Below are positions 1 through 8,563 of a DNA stretch of 64,000 nucleotides, in pieces (position 1 is the stretch's first letter; every line of letters starts with the position of its first letter). A model generated the notes under the pieces. That model did no database searches and was not told the DNA's origin. It worked only from the letters and a program-made list of their open reading frames with translations. Position numbers and translations under genes: made by a program. Source of the stretch: Streptomyces nitrosporeus (GTDB lineage Bacteria > Actinomycetota > Actinomycetes > Streptomycetales > Streptomycetaceae); NCBI RefSeq assembly GCF_008704555.1, contig NZ_CP023702.1, positions 2,790,001 to 2,854,000 on the forward strand, in the 5' to 3' direction.

Positions 1-514
1 CGACGCCGTCCGGGCCCTCCGCGTCCCCCTCGCCCATCAGCGCCAGGGCGCAGTGCGAGAGAGGGGCTAGGTCCCCGGAGCAGCCCAGCGAGCCGTACTC
101 GTGGACGACGGGGGTGATGCCCGCGTTGAGCACGTCGGCCATGGTCTGCGCGACCTCGGGCCGTACGCCGGTACGACCGGAGGCGACGGTCTTCAGCCGG
201 AGGAACATCAGGGCCCGCACCACCTCGCGTTCGACGCGGGGGCCCATGCCCGCGGCGTGCGAGCGGACGATGTTGCGCTGGAGGCGTGCGCGCAGCCCGG
301 GGCTGATGTGCCGGGTGGCCAGGGCGCCGAAGCCGGTGGAGACGCCGTAGACCGGTTCGGGCTTCGCGGCCAGTGCGTCGACGACCTCGCGGGCGGCGGC
401 GAGGGCTTCCACGGCGGCGGCGGAGAGCTCGACCCGGGCGCCCTCGCGGGCCACGGCGACGACGTCCTCGGCGGTGGTACCGGACGTCCCCACCACGACA
501 GTGTGCATATCCAT
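1..514 (-). CDS. hutH: Histidine ammonia-lyase, N-terminal part (gene runs off the left edge)
   Basis: Catalyses L-histidine to urocanate plus ammonia, the first step of histidine degradation, in the cytoplasm. The visible ~171 residues begin MDMHTVVVGTSG and include VYGVSTGFGALATRHI and the MIO-forming region GCSGDLAPLSH near the truncated end. The MIO cofactor is built from Cys-Ser-Gly here rather than the usual Ala-Ser-Gly, a variant known from Streptomyces HutH. ATG at 514 is preferred over an in-frame ATG two codons later because homologues begin the same way; no clear Shine-Dalgarno is seen. The C-terminal two thirds lie outside the window. Identity is secure. Confidence 0.95.
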   Translation of the reverse strand, partial: MDMHTVVVGTSGTTAEDVVAVAREGARVELSAAAVEALAAAREVVDALAAKPEPVYGVSTGFGALATRHISPGLRARLQRNIVRSHAAGMGPRVEREVVRALMFLRLKTVASGRTGVRPEVAQTMADVLNAGITPVVHEYGSLGCSGDLAPLSHCALALMGEGDAEGPDGV

Positions 515-695
515 ATTCAGAAGCGTACGGATTGAAAGCCGCCATGTCACCAGTGGTCGGCCCGCCGGCCCCTTACCTCCGTACCTCCGTGACCGCGCCC
601 GCCCGCCCCGGTCCCTGCCCCCGTCCCGGTCCCGGTCCCTGTTCCCGTCCCGGCCCCGGGCCTGTCCCGGCCTCAGGCACCTGCCGCCCGGCCGG

Positions 696-1862
696 TCACC
701 GCTCCGGGGACGGCAGGTTGCCGCGGAGTCTGCGCCGGTCGTGGGGCGCCTCGGGTGGGGAGTCGGCCAGCCGGAGCACCTCCCCGTCCCGCCCGGCCAC
801 CACCGGGTGGCGGGAGCGGGCCGCCTTGGCCTGGTACTGCGCCGCGTCCGCGAGGCGGAACAGCCTGCGGGCCGAACGCACCGGCCCGATGTCGTCGCCG
901 GTCGAGGCGACCCCGCAGGCGACCCCGTCGCCGAGCTCCAGCCCGGCGGCGCGCGCGCACAGCTCCCCGGCCACCGCGATCACCTCGTCCGCCGCGGGGC
1001 CGACGGCCAGCAGGCAGAACTCGTCGCCGCCCAGCCGGGCCGCCAGGGTGTCCGGGAGCATCGCCCCACAGAAGGACAGCACCGAGCCGAATCGTTCCAG
1101 CAGGCGGTCGCCGACCGCGTGGCCATGGGTGTCGTTGACCGCCTTCAGCCCGTTGAGGTCACAGACGACGAGACTGACCACGGCCTCCTCGGTACGGTGC
1201 CGCTCCAGCGCCTCGTCGAGCCGGATGTCCACGGCGCGGCGGTTGGCGACGCCGGTCAGCGGGTCGGTGAACGCCAGCTTGCGGACCTCCTCCAGCCGCT
1301 CGGTCTGGACGATCCCGGCGGCGACGACCGCGGCCAGCACGGTCGCGAAGTCGGCGTCGTCCCGGTCGAAGACCGGCACCCCGGCCGGCCGGGCGACGTA
1401 CAGCTCGCCCCAGGCCCGGCCGTGCAGCACGATCGGCGCCACCACACAGCAGCCGCGCCCGCGCCGGCGCAGCGCGGCGACCCGCTGGTGGCAGTACGGA
1501 CGGGCCCCGCGGGCCGGGGCCCCCGGCGAGCCGGCGCCGTCGGCGGTCTCCACCCAGGCGTCCGGCTCACCGCCGCCGGCCCACCGCTCGTGGAGGAACT
1601 CGGTGATCTCCGGGAAGTGGTGCACGGGGTACGTCTCCTCGTCGGGGAACTCCTCCTCCCCCTCGGCCCGCTGCCCGGCGTTCACCAGGACCCGGAGCCT
1701 GCCCCGGTCCCGCTCCCACACGGAGAGGGCGGCGAAACCGCCGCCCAGTGCCTCGCACGCCCCGAGGGCGGCCGCCCGCCACGACTCCTGCGGCGTATAG
1801 GCCGCCGCCATGGCCTGTGCCAGCGAAACCACGGCCCGCAGCCGTCTGTCGTCACCGCCCAT
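696..1862 (-). CDS. cdgE: GAF-GGDEF diguanylate cyclase-type protein (probable CdgE orthologue)
   Basis: A 388-residue soluble protein predicted to make cyclic di-GMP. An N-terminal GAF-like sensor (about residues 10-190) is followed by a GGDEF domain opening at DPLTGVANRR (200-209), with the signature RLGGDEF (GGDEF at 278-282) intact. The allosteric RxxD I-site expected nine to six residues before GGDEF is absent (L and T at those places), so simple product inhibition is unlikely. Start ATG 1862 is chosen because TACGCT lies exactly 6 nt upstream, a leaderless-type -10, and the GAF domain begins there; a longer reading to 2024 would add a basic, compositionally odd extension. The gene symbol rests on family and its place beside hutH, as I recall for SCO4931. 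Confidence 0.8.
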   Translation of the reverse strand: MGGDDRRLRAVVSLAQAMAAAYTPQESWRAAALGACEALGGGFAALSVWERDRGRLRVLVNAGQRAEGEEEFPDEETYPVHHFPEITEFLHERWAGGGEPDAWVETADGAGSPGAPARGARPYCHQRVAALRRRGRGCCVVAPIVLHGRAWGELYVARPAGVPVFDRDDADFATVLAAVVAAGIVQTERLEEVRKLAFTDPLTGVANRRAVDIRLDEALERHRTEEAVVSLVVCDLNGLKAVNDTHGHAVGDRLLERFGSVLSFCGAMLPDTLAARLGGDEFCLLAVGPAADEVIAVAGELCARAAGLELGDGVACGVASTGDDIGPVRSARRLFRLADAAQYQAKAARSRHPVVAGRDGEVLRLADSPPEAPHDRRRLRGNLPSPER

Positions 1863-1903
1863 CACCCCAGCGTAAGGGCTGTCCGGTGATCCCTCGCGGG
1901 ACA

Positions 1904-2014
1904 GGGCAGGACGGCGGACGCGACGCGCGGCAGGGCGAAGGGGCAGGACGACGGACGCCACGTGCTGCGGGACGAAGGGGCAGGACGGCGGGCGTGACGC
2001 GCTACGGAACGAAG
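1904..2014. repeat. Three tandem imperfect 37-bp repeats
   Basis: Copies lie at 1904-1940, 1941-1977 and 1978-2014, each starting GGGCAGGACG and ending in CGAAG. They fill most of the gap between the promoter of the GGDEF gene and the stop codon of the enoyl-CoA hydratase gene. No coding sequence is supported here. Function unknown; a minisatellite-like array is the plainest reading. Confidence 0.75.
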
Positions 2015-2020
2015 GGGCGC

Positions 2021-2833
2021 TCACTCACCGGGCCAGTCGGGCGTCCGCTTCTCGTTGAAGGCGGCGACACCCTCGGCACGGTCCCCGGAGAAGGCCACCG
2101 ACCGCCAGGCCGCGTCCTCCACCTCCAGGCCGGCCCGCAGGTCCAGCCCCTGCCCCAGCCGCAGCGCCCGCTTCGCGGCCCGCAGGCCGACCGGCGAGTT
2201 CGCCGCGATACGGGCACCGAGCGCCAGCGCCGCCTCCCGGTCGCGGCCCGCCTCGACCAGTTCGTCGACCAGCCCCAGCTCCCGGGCCTCGGCGGCCTCG
2301 ACCCGCCGGGCGGTGAAGACCAGCTCGGCGGCGCGCGCGGCACCCACCCGGCGGGGCAGCAACTGGGTGCCTCCGCCGCCCGGGATGACCCCGACGGACA
2401 CCTCGGGCAGCCCGACGACGGCCGTACGGTCGGCCACGATCACGTCGCAGGCGAGCGCCAGCTCGAAACCGCCGCCGAGGGCGAAGCCGTGCACCGCGGC
2501 GACGACCGGCACGGGCAGCTCCAGCACCCCGGTGTAGGCGGCCCGCGCGACGGGACGCTGGCGCACCAGGTCGGCGTCGCTGAAGGAGTTGCGCTCCTTG
2601 AGGTCCGCACCCACGCAGAAGGCCCGCTCATGGCTGGAGGTGAGCACGACGGCCCGTACGCCCGGATCCGCGCCGAGCGACTCGCAGGCGGCGGCGATCG
2701 AACGGGCCATCTCCGTGGACACGGCGTTCATCGCCTTCGGCCGGTCCAGGACCAGCTCCGCGACGTGTTCTTGGCCCTCGTGCCGCCGTACGGCGACGAA
2801 CTCCCCGAACCGCTGCTCCGTGACGACGGTCAT
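2021..2833 (-). CDS. Enoyl-CoA hydratase/isomerase (crotonase family)
   Basis: A 270-residue crotonase-fold protein, likely hydrating 2-enoyl-CoA thioesters in fatty-acid or branched-chain catabolism. Visible landmarks are RAFCVGADLKER (oxyanion loop, first part), HGFALGGGFELALACD (second oxyanion segment) and GLPEVSVGVIPGGGGTQ, which keeps the catalytic Glu expected of a true hydratase. Start ATG 2833 has a strong GGAGGGG ribosome site; a longer in-frame reading to 3301 is rejected because its extra 156 residues are Pro/Arg/Gly-rich and run through a repeat. A 12-bp palindrome sits about 50 bp upstream. The exact acyl-CoA substrate cannot be told from sequence. Confidence 0.88.
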   Translation of the reverse strand: MTVVTEQRFGEFVAVRRHEGQEHVAELVLDRPKAMNAVSTEMARSIAAACESLGADPGVRAVVLTSSHERAFCVGADLKERNSFSDADLVRQRPVARAAYTGVLELPVPVVAAVHGFALGGGFELALACDVIVADRTAVVGLPEVSVGVIPGGGGTQLLPRRVGAARAAELVFTARRVEAAEARELGLVDELVEAGRDREAALALGARIAANSPVGLRAAKRALRLGQGLDLRAGLEVEDAAWRSVAFSGDRAEGVAAFNEKRTPDWPGE

Positions 2834-2880
2834 GGCTGCTCCCCTCCGGCCGACGGCCGCCCGGCCGGCGACCACCCGGT

Positions 2881-2892
2881 TAACGATCGTTA
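2881..2892. promoter_or_regulatory. Perfect 12-bp palindrome TAACGATCGTTA, candidate operator
   Basis: The site lies 48-59 bp upstream of the enoyl-CoA hydratase start codon, in a short AT-richer patch in otherwise very GC-rich sequence. Size and symmetry fit an operator for a TetR-type repressor, the usual class for acyl-CoA genes, but no protein can be assigned. Confidence 0.45.
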
Positions 2893-2897
2893 CCGGG

Positions 2898-3225
2898 ATC
2901 CTACAAGGGCCTCCCGGCGCCCCTGGGGGAAACGGCGCACGGCCCCGGGCGCGGGGAGGCGCCCGGCGGAGGGGCCCTTCGGGCACGGCGGCGTACGCGG
3001 ACGGGCCGCCCGGGGCGGGAGCCCTCGGGCCGGCCGGGGCGGAGGCCGGCCGGAAGGCAGCCGCCGGGGCGGGGGCCGGCCGGGGCGGGAGTGGCCGGGA
3101 CAGGAGCCGGCCGGGACGGGAGCCGGCCGAAAGGGAACGAACGGGCCGAGCCGGTGCGGCCCACCCGGAAGGGAGCGGCCCACCCGGAAGAGTGCGGCCC
3201 GCCCGGAAGGGAGCGGGCAGGCCGG
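2898..3225. other. GC-rich intergenic region with three 19-bp tandem repeats
   Basis: About 330 bp between the enoyl-CoA hydratase promoter and the cya stop codon. It is low-complexity, about 80% G+C, and I see no gene. Near its end are three direct 19-bp repeats starting GCGGCCC(A/G)CCCGGAAG at 3156-3174, 3175-3193 and 3194-3212. Confidence 0.6.
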
Positions 3226-4425
3226 TCAGGAGGCCGGGGTGCCCCGGCGGGCCAGCAGCCACGGCTCCACGACGCCGAGCCCGCGCACCGGCCGCTGCCA
3301 CATCGGCTGGAGCCCGAAGCGGTACGCCGGCGGGGCGGGCTCGTCCGGCGGCGGCAGGCCCTCCTTCTCGGCCACCCGGGCGCGCTCGGCCGCCGCGGCG
3401 GCCTGCTCCGCCGCCTGGGCCTCCGACTCCGGCGCGTCCCCGGTGCGCTTCAGCTCCTGGGCGAACGCGCCGTCGACCAGCACCGCGTCCTTCGGCGCTA
3501 TCGAGGTGAGCCGTGAGGCCAGGTTGACCGTCGTCCCGAAGACATCACCCATGCGGGTGGTGACCGTGCCGAAGGCGATGCCGACCCGCAGCGCGGGCAT
3601 CGTGGTGTCCTGGGCCATCACCTCGACCAGCCGGAGCGCGATCTCACCGGCCGTACCGGCGTCGTCCGCGGCGAAGAGGACCTCGTCCCCGAGCGTCTTG
3701 ATGAGCCGCCCGCCGTGGGCGGCGACCAGGTCGGCCGCGGTCGTCTCGAAGGCCTCGACGAGCTCACCGAGCTCCTCCTCCTCCAGCCGACGGGTCAGCC
3801 GGGTGAAGCCCACCAGGTCGGCGAAGCCCACCGCGAGCCGCCGGTCGACCATCTCCTCGTCGTCCGCGGCCTGCACGACCCGGCCGGTCGCCGCGGCGAG
3901 CTGCCGCCGCCACACGTACACCAGGAACTCCTGGAGCTCGGGCAGCAGCAGCTCGATCAGCGGATAGGTGACCTCGGTGCGGGTCATACCCGGCTCGGGG
4001 GGCTCGGTCAGCCCCTCCAGGAAGGAGTCGATCTGCCATTCCGCGAGCCTGGCCGTGGTCTGCCCGGTCGAACGGGCCACCTGGATCGCCATCGGCTCGC
4101 TGAGCAGCCCGGCCTCCACCAGACCGGCCAGCCGGCGCAGTGCCAGCACGTCGGCCTCGGTGAGCGCCTTGGCCTGGCCGATGTCGGCGAACCCCATGGC
4201 GCGCCAGAAGCGGGACGCCAGGTCCATGGAGACCCCGGCGGCCCGGGCGGACTGGAAGGGGGTGTAGCGGCGCTCCGCGCCCAGGATCAGGGATTCCAGC
4301 CGGATCGCGAGGGGGTCGTCGGTCGGCTCGGCCGTATGGTCGACCTCGTGGTGCGGGGTGGGGTGGACCGAGGGATCCGGCCCGGGGTCACCGCCCTCGC
4401 CGGAACTCGTGTCGTCGACGGTCAC
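3226..4425 (-). CDS. cya: Class III adenylate cyclase
   Basis: A 399-residue soluble cyclase making cAMP from ATP; in Streptomyces, Cya affects germination and development. The C-terminal catalytic domain (about residues 190-350) shows the first metal site in [11 protein letters not shown], the second in [11 protein letters not shown], a substrate-recognition Lys in RLIKTLGDE, and the transition-state Asn/Arg pair in [11 protein letters not shown]. The N-terminal ~180 residues match the alpha-helical regulatory region of Rv1264-like actinobacterial cyclases; no membrane segment is seen. Start is GTG 4425 with an AGGAGG ribosome site. The C-terminus has an Ala/Glu-rich linker. Monocistronic by spacing. 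Confidence 0.92.
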   Translation of the reverse strand: MTVDDTSSGEGGDPGPDPSVHPTPHHEVDHTAEPTDDPLAIRLESLILGAERRYTPFQSARAAGVSMDLASRFWRAMGFADIGQAKALTEADVLALRRLAGLVEAGLLSEPMAIQVARSTGQTTARLAEWQIDSFLEGLTEPPEPGMTRTEVTYPLIELLLPELQEFLVYVWRRQLAAATGRVVQAADDEEMVDRRLAVGFADLVGFTRLTRRLEEEELGELVEAFETTAADLVAAHGGRLIKTLGDEVLFAADDAGTAGEIALRLVEVMAQDTTMPALRVGIAFGTVTTRMGDVFGTTVNLASRLTSIAPKDAVLVDGAFAQELKRTGDAPESEAQAAEQAAAAAERARVAEKEGLPPPDEPAPPAYRFGLQPMWQRPVRGLGVVEPWLLARRGTPAS

Positions 4426-4724
4426 CGGCCGCCTCCTGCCCGTTCCCTGGCCACTGCCCTGCCGATCTGTCGCTGGATCGCCTCAACGATACGGCAGGTG
4501 TGCCCTGGCTCACGTCCCCGGTCGCCCGGTTCGGGTGTGCTTCCTGGTGTCATCGCGGGTGGGCGGGGCCGCCGCGCGCGCGGGGCGTGCGCCCCCGGGC
4601 CGGTTCTTCCCCCGCCCGCCCCCGGCCGTCCGCGACGGCCCGCGCCGGGCCCGCCCGCCCGCCGGGGCCCTCCGGCCGCCCCGGCCGCCCCGCCCGGTCA
4701 GGCCGCCCCGTCCGGTCAGGCCGG

Positions 4725-5591
4725 TCAGGTGAGTCCGCCCGCCGCGCCCCGCAGATGGACGATGTCCCCGGCCGAGACGGGCTCCCGCAGGCCGTCGGCG
4801 GTGGCCAGGACCAGCCTGCCGTCGCCGTCGATCGCGACGGCCTCGCCGAGCACGGCGCGCCCGCCCGGCAGCTCGGCCCGCACGGGTCGGTCCAGGGTGG
4901 CGCAGCCCGCCGCGTACGCGGCCTGGAGCCCCGAGGCCGCCGCGTCGCCGCCCGCCTCGCGCCAGCGGCCGTACCACTGCTCCAGCGAGCGCAGGACGGC
5001 TCGCAGCAGCGTCTCGCGGTCCGTGGAGACCGCTTTGGCCAGGGCCAGCGACCCGGCGTGCGGGGCGGGCAGCTCCCCGGCGCGCAGGGTGACGTTGAGG
5101 CCGATCCCGACGACGACCCCGTCGCCGGCGCGCTCGGCGAGGATGCCGCCCGCCTTGCGTTCCTCCCCGCCGACCGTGACCAGCAGGTCGTTGGGCCACT
5201 TCAGCGCCATGTCGACGCCCGCGGCCCGGGCGAGGCCGGTCGCGGTGGCCACCCCGGCCAGCAGCGGCAGCCACCCCCACCGCTCGGCGGGTACGCCGGC
5301 GGGGATGAGGTGGACCGAGAAGAAGAGGCCCGAGCGGGGCGGGGCGGTCCAGTTCCGGTCCAGCCGCCCGCGGCCCGCCGTCTGCTCCTCGGCGACCAGG
5401 ACCGCGCCCTCGGCGAGGCCGGCGGCGGCCCGCGCCGCGAGGTCGGAGTTGGTGGAGCCGGTGGACCGGACGACGTCGAGCGAGCTCCACAGGCTGCCGG
5501 GCCTCAGCAGCCCGCGCCGCAGCGCGGGGGTGTTCAGGGGCGGCCGTTCGAGGTCGGACCAGCGGTTGTTCGGAGCGTCCGGAGGTGTCAT
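4725..5591 (-). CDS. birA: Biotin--[acyl-CoA carboxylase] ligase, non-repressor type
   Basis: 288 residues; activates biotin with ATP and attaches it to the biotin carboxyl carrier Lys, here most plausibly that of AccA2. Landmarks: [13 protein letters not shown], the biotinyl-AMP loop [15 protein letters not shown], and GIGLNV. There is no N-terminal winged helix, so this is a group I ligase and not a transcriptional repressor. ATG 5591 is chosen: it is preceded by GGTT-rich leader sequence and the longer reading to 6029 would run antisense through pccB. Divergent from pccB; a perfect 18-bp palindrome lies between the two. The 280 bp downstream (4441-4724 on the cya side) holds only GC-rich low-complexity DNA. 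Confidence 0.9.
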   Translation of the reverse strand: MTPPDAPNNRWSDLERPPLNTPALRRGLLRPGSLWSSLDVVRSTGSTNSDLAARAAAGLAEGAVLVAEEQTAGRGRLDRNWTAPPRSGLFFSVHLIPAGVPAERWGWLPLLAGVATATGLARAAGVDMALKWPNDLLVTVGGEERKAGGILAERAGDGVVVGIGLNVTLRAGELPAPHAGSLALAKAVSTDRETLLRAVLRSLEQWYGRWREAGGDAAASGLQAAYAAGCATLDRPVRAELPGGRAVLGEAVAIDGDGRLVLATADGLREPVSAGDIVHLRGAAGGLT

Positions 5592-5631
5592 GAAACCCAG
5601 GTTAGGTGTGGCCAACGACGCACTGCCGAAC

Positions 5632-5649
5632 CGTATCGGCGCCGATACG
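5632..5649. promoter_or_regulatory. Perfect 18-bp palindrome between birA and pccB
   Basis: CGTATCGGCGCCGATACG is fully self-complementary. It lies 41 bp upstream of birA and 124 bp upstream of pccB, the right place to control both biotin ligation and the carboxylase it serves. No regulator gene adjoins it, and I cannot match it to a named Streptomyces operator. Confidence 0.6.
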
Positions 5650-5772
5650 CTACGGATCAGTAGCCGACCGCCGACGAGCCGTGCGCCGTCGAGCACCTTC
5701 CGTCCGGCGTCCCCACCGGACGTAACCGGACGTACCAGCCGTCCCCGTGACCAGGCAGGGAGCCGCCACCCG

Positions 5773-7353
5773 ATGTCCGAGCCGCAGAGCGACATCCACA
5801 CGACCGCGGGAAAGATCGCGGACCTGCAGCGCCGTATTGACGAGGCGACACACGCAGGTTCCGCCCGTGCCGTCGAAAAGCAGCACGCGAAGGGCAAGTT
5901 GACCGCCCGCGAGCGCATCGATCTCCTGCTCGACGAGGGCTCCTTCGTGGAGCTCGACGAGTTCGCGCGCCATCGCTCGACCAATTTCGGCATCGAGAAG
6001 AACCGCCCGTACGGGGACGGTGTCGTCACCGGTTACGGCACGGTCGACGGCCGCCCGGTCTGCGTGTACTCCCAGGACTTCACGATCTTCGGCGGGTCCC
6101 TCGGCGAGGTCTACGGCGAGAAGATCGTGAAGGTCATGGACTTCGCGATGAAGACCGGCTGCCCGGTCATCGGGATCAACGACGGCGGCGGCGCCCGGAT
6201 CCAGGAGGGGGTGGCCGCGCTCGGCCTGTTCGCCGAGATCTTCCGGCGCAACGTGCACGCCTCGGGTGTGATCCCGCAGATCTCGCTGATCGTGGGCCCG
6301 TGCGCGGGCGGCGCGGTCTACTCCCCCGCCATCACCGACTTCACGGTGATGGTCGACCAGACCTCGCACATGTTCATCACCGGGCCCGACGTCATCAAGA
6401 CCGTCACCGGTGAGGACGTCGGCTTCGAGCAGCTGGGCGGCGCCCGCACGCACAACACCACCTCGGGCGTGGCGCACCACATGGCGGGCGACGAGAAGGA
6501 CGCCATCGAGTACGTCAAGTCCCTGCTGTCCTACCTCCCGTCGAACAACCTCTCCGAGGCCCCGGCCTTCCCGGAGGAGGCCGATCCGGCCGTCACCGAC
6601 GAGGACCGCGAGCTCGACACCCTCATCCCGGACTCGGCGAACCAGCCGTACGACATGCACACCGCCATCGAGCGCGTGCTGGACGACGGGGAGTTCCTGG
6701 AGACGCAGGCCCTGTTCGCCCCGAACATGATCACCGGTTTCGGCCGGATCGAGGGGTACCCGGTCGGTGTCGTCGCCAACCAGCCGATGCAGTTCGCGGG
6801 CTGTCTGGACATCGACGCCAGCGAGAAGGCCGCCCGTTTCGTGCGGACCTGCGACGCGTTCAACGTGCCGGTGCTGACCTTCGTGGACGTCCCGGGCTTC
6901 CTGCCGGGCGTGGACCAGGAGTACGGCGGCATCATCCGCCGCGGCGCCAAGCTGATCTACGCCTACGCCGAGGCGACCGTCCCGCTGATCACGGTGATCA
7001 CCCGCAAGGCCTTCGGCGGGGCGTACGACGTGATGGGCTCCAAGCACCTGGGCGCGGACCTGAACCTGGCCTGGCCGACCGCGCAGATCGCGGTCATGGG
7101 CGCGCAGGGGGCGGTCAACATCCTGCACCGCCGCACCATCGCCGCCGCCGAGGACCCCGAGGCCACCCGTGCCGCGCTGATGGCCGACTACGAGGACGCC
7201 CTCCTCAACCCGTACGTCGCCGCCGAGCGCGGTTACGTCGACGCGGTGATCATGCCGTCCGAGACCCGGGCCCACCTCGTGAAGGGGCTGCGCCAGCTGC
7301 GTACCAAGCGCGAGCAGCTGCCGCCGAAGAAGCACGGCAACATCCCCCTCTGA
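5773..7353 (+). CDS. pccB: Propionyl-CoA carboxylase, carboxyltransferase (beta) subunit
   Basis: 526 residues; transfers CO2 from carboxybiotin to propionyl-CoA, giving methylmalonyl-CoA for primary metabolism and polyketides. Two crotonase-like halves are visible, with the acyl-CoA oxyanion stretch [16 protein letters not shown] (176-190) and the biotin-side stretch [13 protein letters not shown] (414-426). Asp419 in that stretch corresponds to S. coelicolor PccB Asp422, the residue known to set propionyl rather than acetyl preference. ATG 5773 follows a GGGAG site; longer upstream in-frame sequence is non-coding. pccE follows 37 bp downstream, and the alpha subunit gene accA2 lies about 2 kb further on the same strand. 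Confidence 0.95.
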   Translation: MSEPQSDIHTTAGKIADLQRRIDEATHAGSARAVEKQHAKGKLTARERIDLLLDEGSFVELDEFARHRSTNFGIEKNRPYGDGVVTGYGTVDGRPVCVYSQDFTIFGGSLGEVYGEKIVKVMDFAMKTGCPVIGINDGGGARIQEGVAALGLFAEIFRRNVHASGVIPQISLIVGPCAGGAVYSPAITDFTVMVDQTSHMFITGPDVIKTVTGEDVGFEQLGGARTHNTTSGVAHHMAGDEKDAIEYVKSLLSYLPSNNLSEAPAFPEEADPAVTDEDRELDTLIPDSANQPYDMHTAIERVLDDGEFLETQALFAPNMITGFGRIEGYPVGVVANQPMQFAGCLDIDASEKAARFVRTCDAFNVPVLTFVDVPGFLPGVDQEYGGIIRRGAKLIYAYAEATVPLITVITRKAFGGAYDVMGSKHLGADLNLAWPTAQIAVMGAQGAVNILHRRTIAAAEDPEATRAALMADYEDALLNPYVAAERGYVDAVIMPSETRAHLVKGLRQLRTKREQLPPKKHGNIPL

Positions 7354-7390
7354 ACCCGCACCGCCGAAGCCTCCACCACCGGGAGCCACC

Positions 7391-7597
7391 ATGATCAAGG
7401 TCGTACGGGGCAATCCCACCCCGGAAGAACTGGCCGCCGCGCTCGCCGTGGTCAGGGCCCGGGCGGCCGCTGCCGCCGCCGTGCCCGCGGGGCCGCCGCT
7501 GCCGCCCGAGCAGTGGTCGGACCCGGGCCGTATCGCCCGCCAGGGGGTGCGCCGTCCGGGCCCGCGGTCCTGGGCGCGGACGTACTGGCCGGCCTGA
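7391..7597 (+). CDS. pccE: Acyl-CoA carboxylase epsilon subunit
   Basis: A 68-residue polypeptide starting MIKVVRGNPTPEELAAALAV, the signature of actinobacterial AccE/PccE subunits, followed by an Ala-rich linker and a basic C-terminal tail (WSDPGRIARQG...RSWARTYWPA). It stabilises the alpha-beta carboxylase complex and raises its activity. It lies 37 bp after pccB with its own GGGAG site, so the two are almost surely one transcript. Length is in the normal range for the family. Confidence 0.9.
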   Translation: MIKVVRGNPTPEELAAALAVVRARAAAAAAVPAGPPLPPEQWSDPGRIARQGVRRPGPRSWARTYWPA

Positions 7598-7631
7598 GCT
7601 CCAGCCCGCCCGAGCAGGGCGGACAGGCCCG

Positions 7632-7668
7632 CGGGCGGTGCTTGAGTACGCGTACTCAGGCGCCGCCC
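7632..7668. promoter_or_regulatory. Hairpin with a perfect 16-bp palindromic core, upstream of the small membrane gene
   Basis: TGAGTACGCGTACTCA (7643-7658) is perfectly palindromic and is flanked by further complementary GGGCGG/CCGCCC arms. It lies 34 bp after pccE and 35 bp before the 42-residue membrane protein gene. It could end the pccBE transcript as a T-less terminator or bind a dimeric regulator; the non-GC core TGAGTA makes an operator somewhat more likely. Confidence 0.5.
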
Positions 7669-7693
7669 GCGCCTTCGGAGGACCATCGGACCC

Positions 7694-7822
7694 ATGCTGT
7701 GGTCCGACCCCGAGAACAAGCCGCCCAAGGAACTGCGCGACGCCCAGGAGATGATGCGCCGCGCGGGACTGCTGCTGGCGCTGGCCATGGTCGTCGCCAT
7801 GTTCGTCCTGGGGACCCGCTGA
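7694..7822 (+). CDS. Small single-pass membrane protein, 42 aa
   Basis: Begins MLWSDPENKPPKELRDAQEM and ends in one hydrophobic helix (about residues 24-40, LLLALAMVVAMFVLG) before TR-stop. A GGAGG site lies 13 nt upstream, slightly long. It stands between pccE and maf on the same strand, and such small conserved membrane genes occur at this place in other streptomycetes as I recall. Function unknown; an acidic/basic cytoplasmic head with a C-terminal anchor is all the sequence shows. Confidence 0.7.
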   Translation: MLWSDPENKPPKELRDAQEMMRRAGLLLALAMVVAMFVLGTR

Positions 7823-7862
7823 GTCCTGTGAGGGGCCCGGCGAGTCCTGTGAGGGGCCCGGC
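7821..7862. repeat. Perfect 21-bp tandem duplication
   Basis: Two identical 21-bp units beginning GAGTCCTGTGAGG occupy 7821-7841 and 7842-7862, the first starting inside the stop codon of the small membrane protein gene. Probably a recent slippage event. Confidence 0.8.
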
Positions 7863-7924
7863 CCCGCCCCCGCGGGCCGTCCGGGCCGGTTCCGGGGCCC
7901 GCCGGGGCGCCTACGATGGCCGGC

Positions 7925-8530
7925 ATGACCGATCAGCGCCGCCGCCTCGTCCTCGCCTCCGCCTCCCCCGCCCGCCTCGGCCTGCTGCGGCAGGCGGGCT
8001 TCGCCCCGGACGTCGTCGTCAGCGGCGTGGACGAGGACGCCCTCTCCGCCCCGACGCCGGGTGAGCTGGCGCTGGTCCTGGCCCGGGCCAAGGCCGCCGC
8101 GGTGGCGGGCAGGCCGGAGGCCGCCGGGGCGCTGGTCATCGGCTGCGACTCGGTGCTCGAACTCGACGGCGAGGCGCTCGGCAAGCCGGCCGGCGCCGAG
8201 GAGGCCACCGCCCGCTGGAAGTCCATGCGCGGCAGGGCCGGTGTGCTGCGGACCGGGCACAGCGTGATCGACACCGCGACCGGCCGGTCGGCCTCGGCGA
8301 CCGCGTCCACCACCGTCCGTTTCGGTGAGCCGACCGACGCGGAGGTCGCCGCCTACGTCGCCACCGGCGAACCGCTCCACGTGGCGGGGGCGTTCACCCT
8401 GGACGGCCGCTCGGCACCGTTCGTCGACTCGATCGAGGGCGACCACGGCAACGTCATCGGCCTCTCGCTGCCCCTGCTGCGCACCCTGCTCGGCGAACTG
8501 GGCATCTCCGTGACGGAGTTGTGGGCCTGA
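7925..8530 (+). CDS. maf: Maf-family nucleoside triphosphate pyrophosphatase
   Basis: 201 residues; Maf proteins hydrolyse non-canonical or modified (d)NTPs to the monophosphate and pyrophosphate. Visible family motifs are [14 protein letters not shown] at the N-terminus (SxSxxR substrate loop), [16 protein letters not shown] (catalytic Asp) and [18 protein letters not shown] near the C-terminus. The start at 7925 is preferred over the in-frame ATG at 7916 because TACGAT (7912-7917) lies 7 nt before it, consistent with leaderless transcription. Followed by a convergent membrane protein gene. Confidence 0.88.
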   Translation: MTDQRRRLVLASASPARLGLLRQAGFAPDVVVSGVDEDALSAPTPGELALVLARAKAAAVAGRPEAAGALVIGCDSVLELDGEALGKPAGAEEATARWKSMRGRAGVLRTGHSVIDTATGRSASATASTTVRFGEPTDAEVAAYVATGEPLHVAGAFTLDGRSAPFVDSIEGDHGNVIGLSLPLLRTLLGELGISVTELWA

Positions 8531-8563
8531 GACTTTGCGGTCCGGCGCCGGGCGGACCCGGCG

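Noticed and set aside
3715..5663. Long plus-strand frames over cya and birA
   Set aside because: Antisense to proteins with clear cyclase and biotin ligase motifs; their translations are low-complexity Arg/Gly/Pro.
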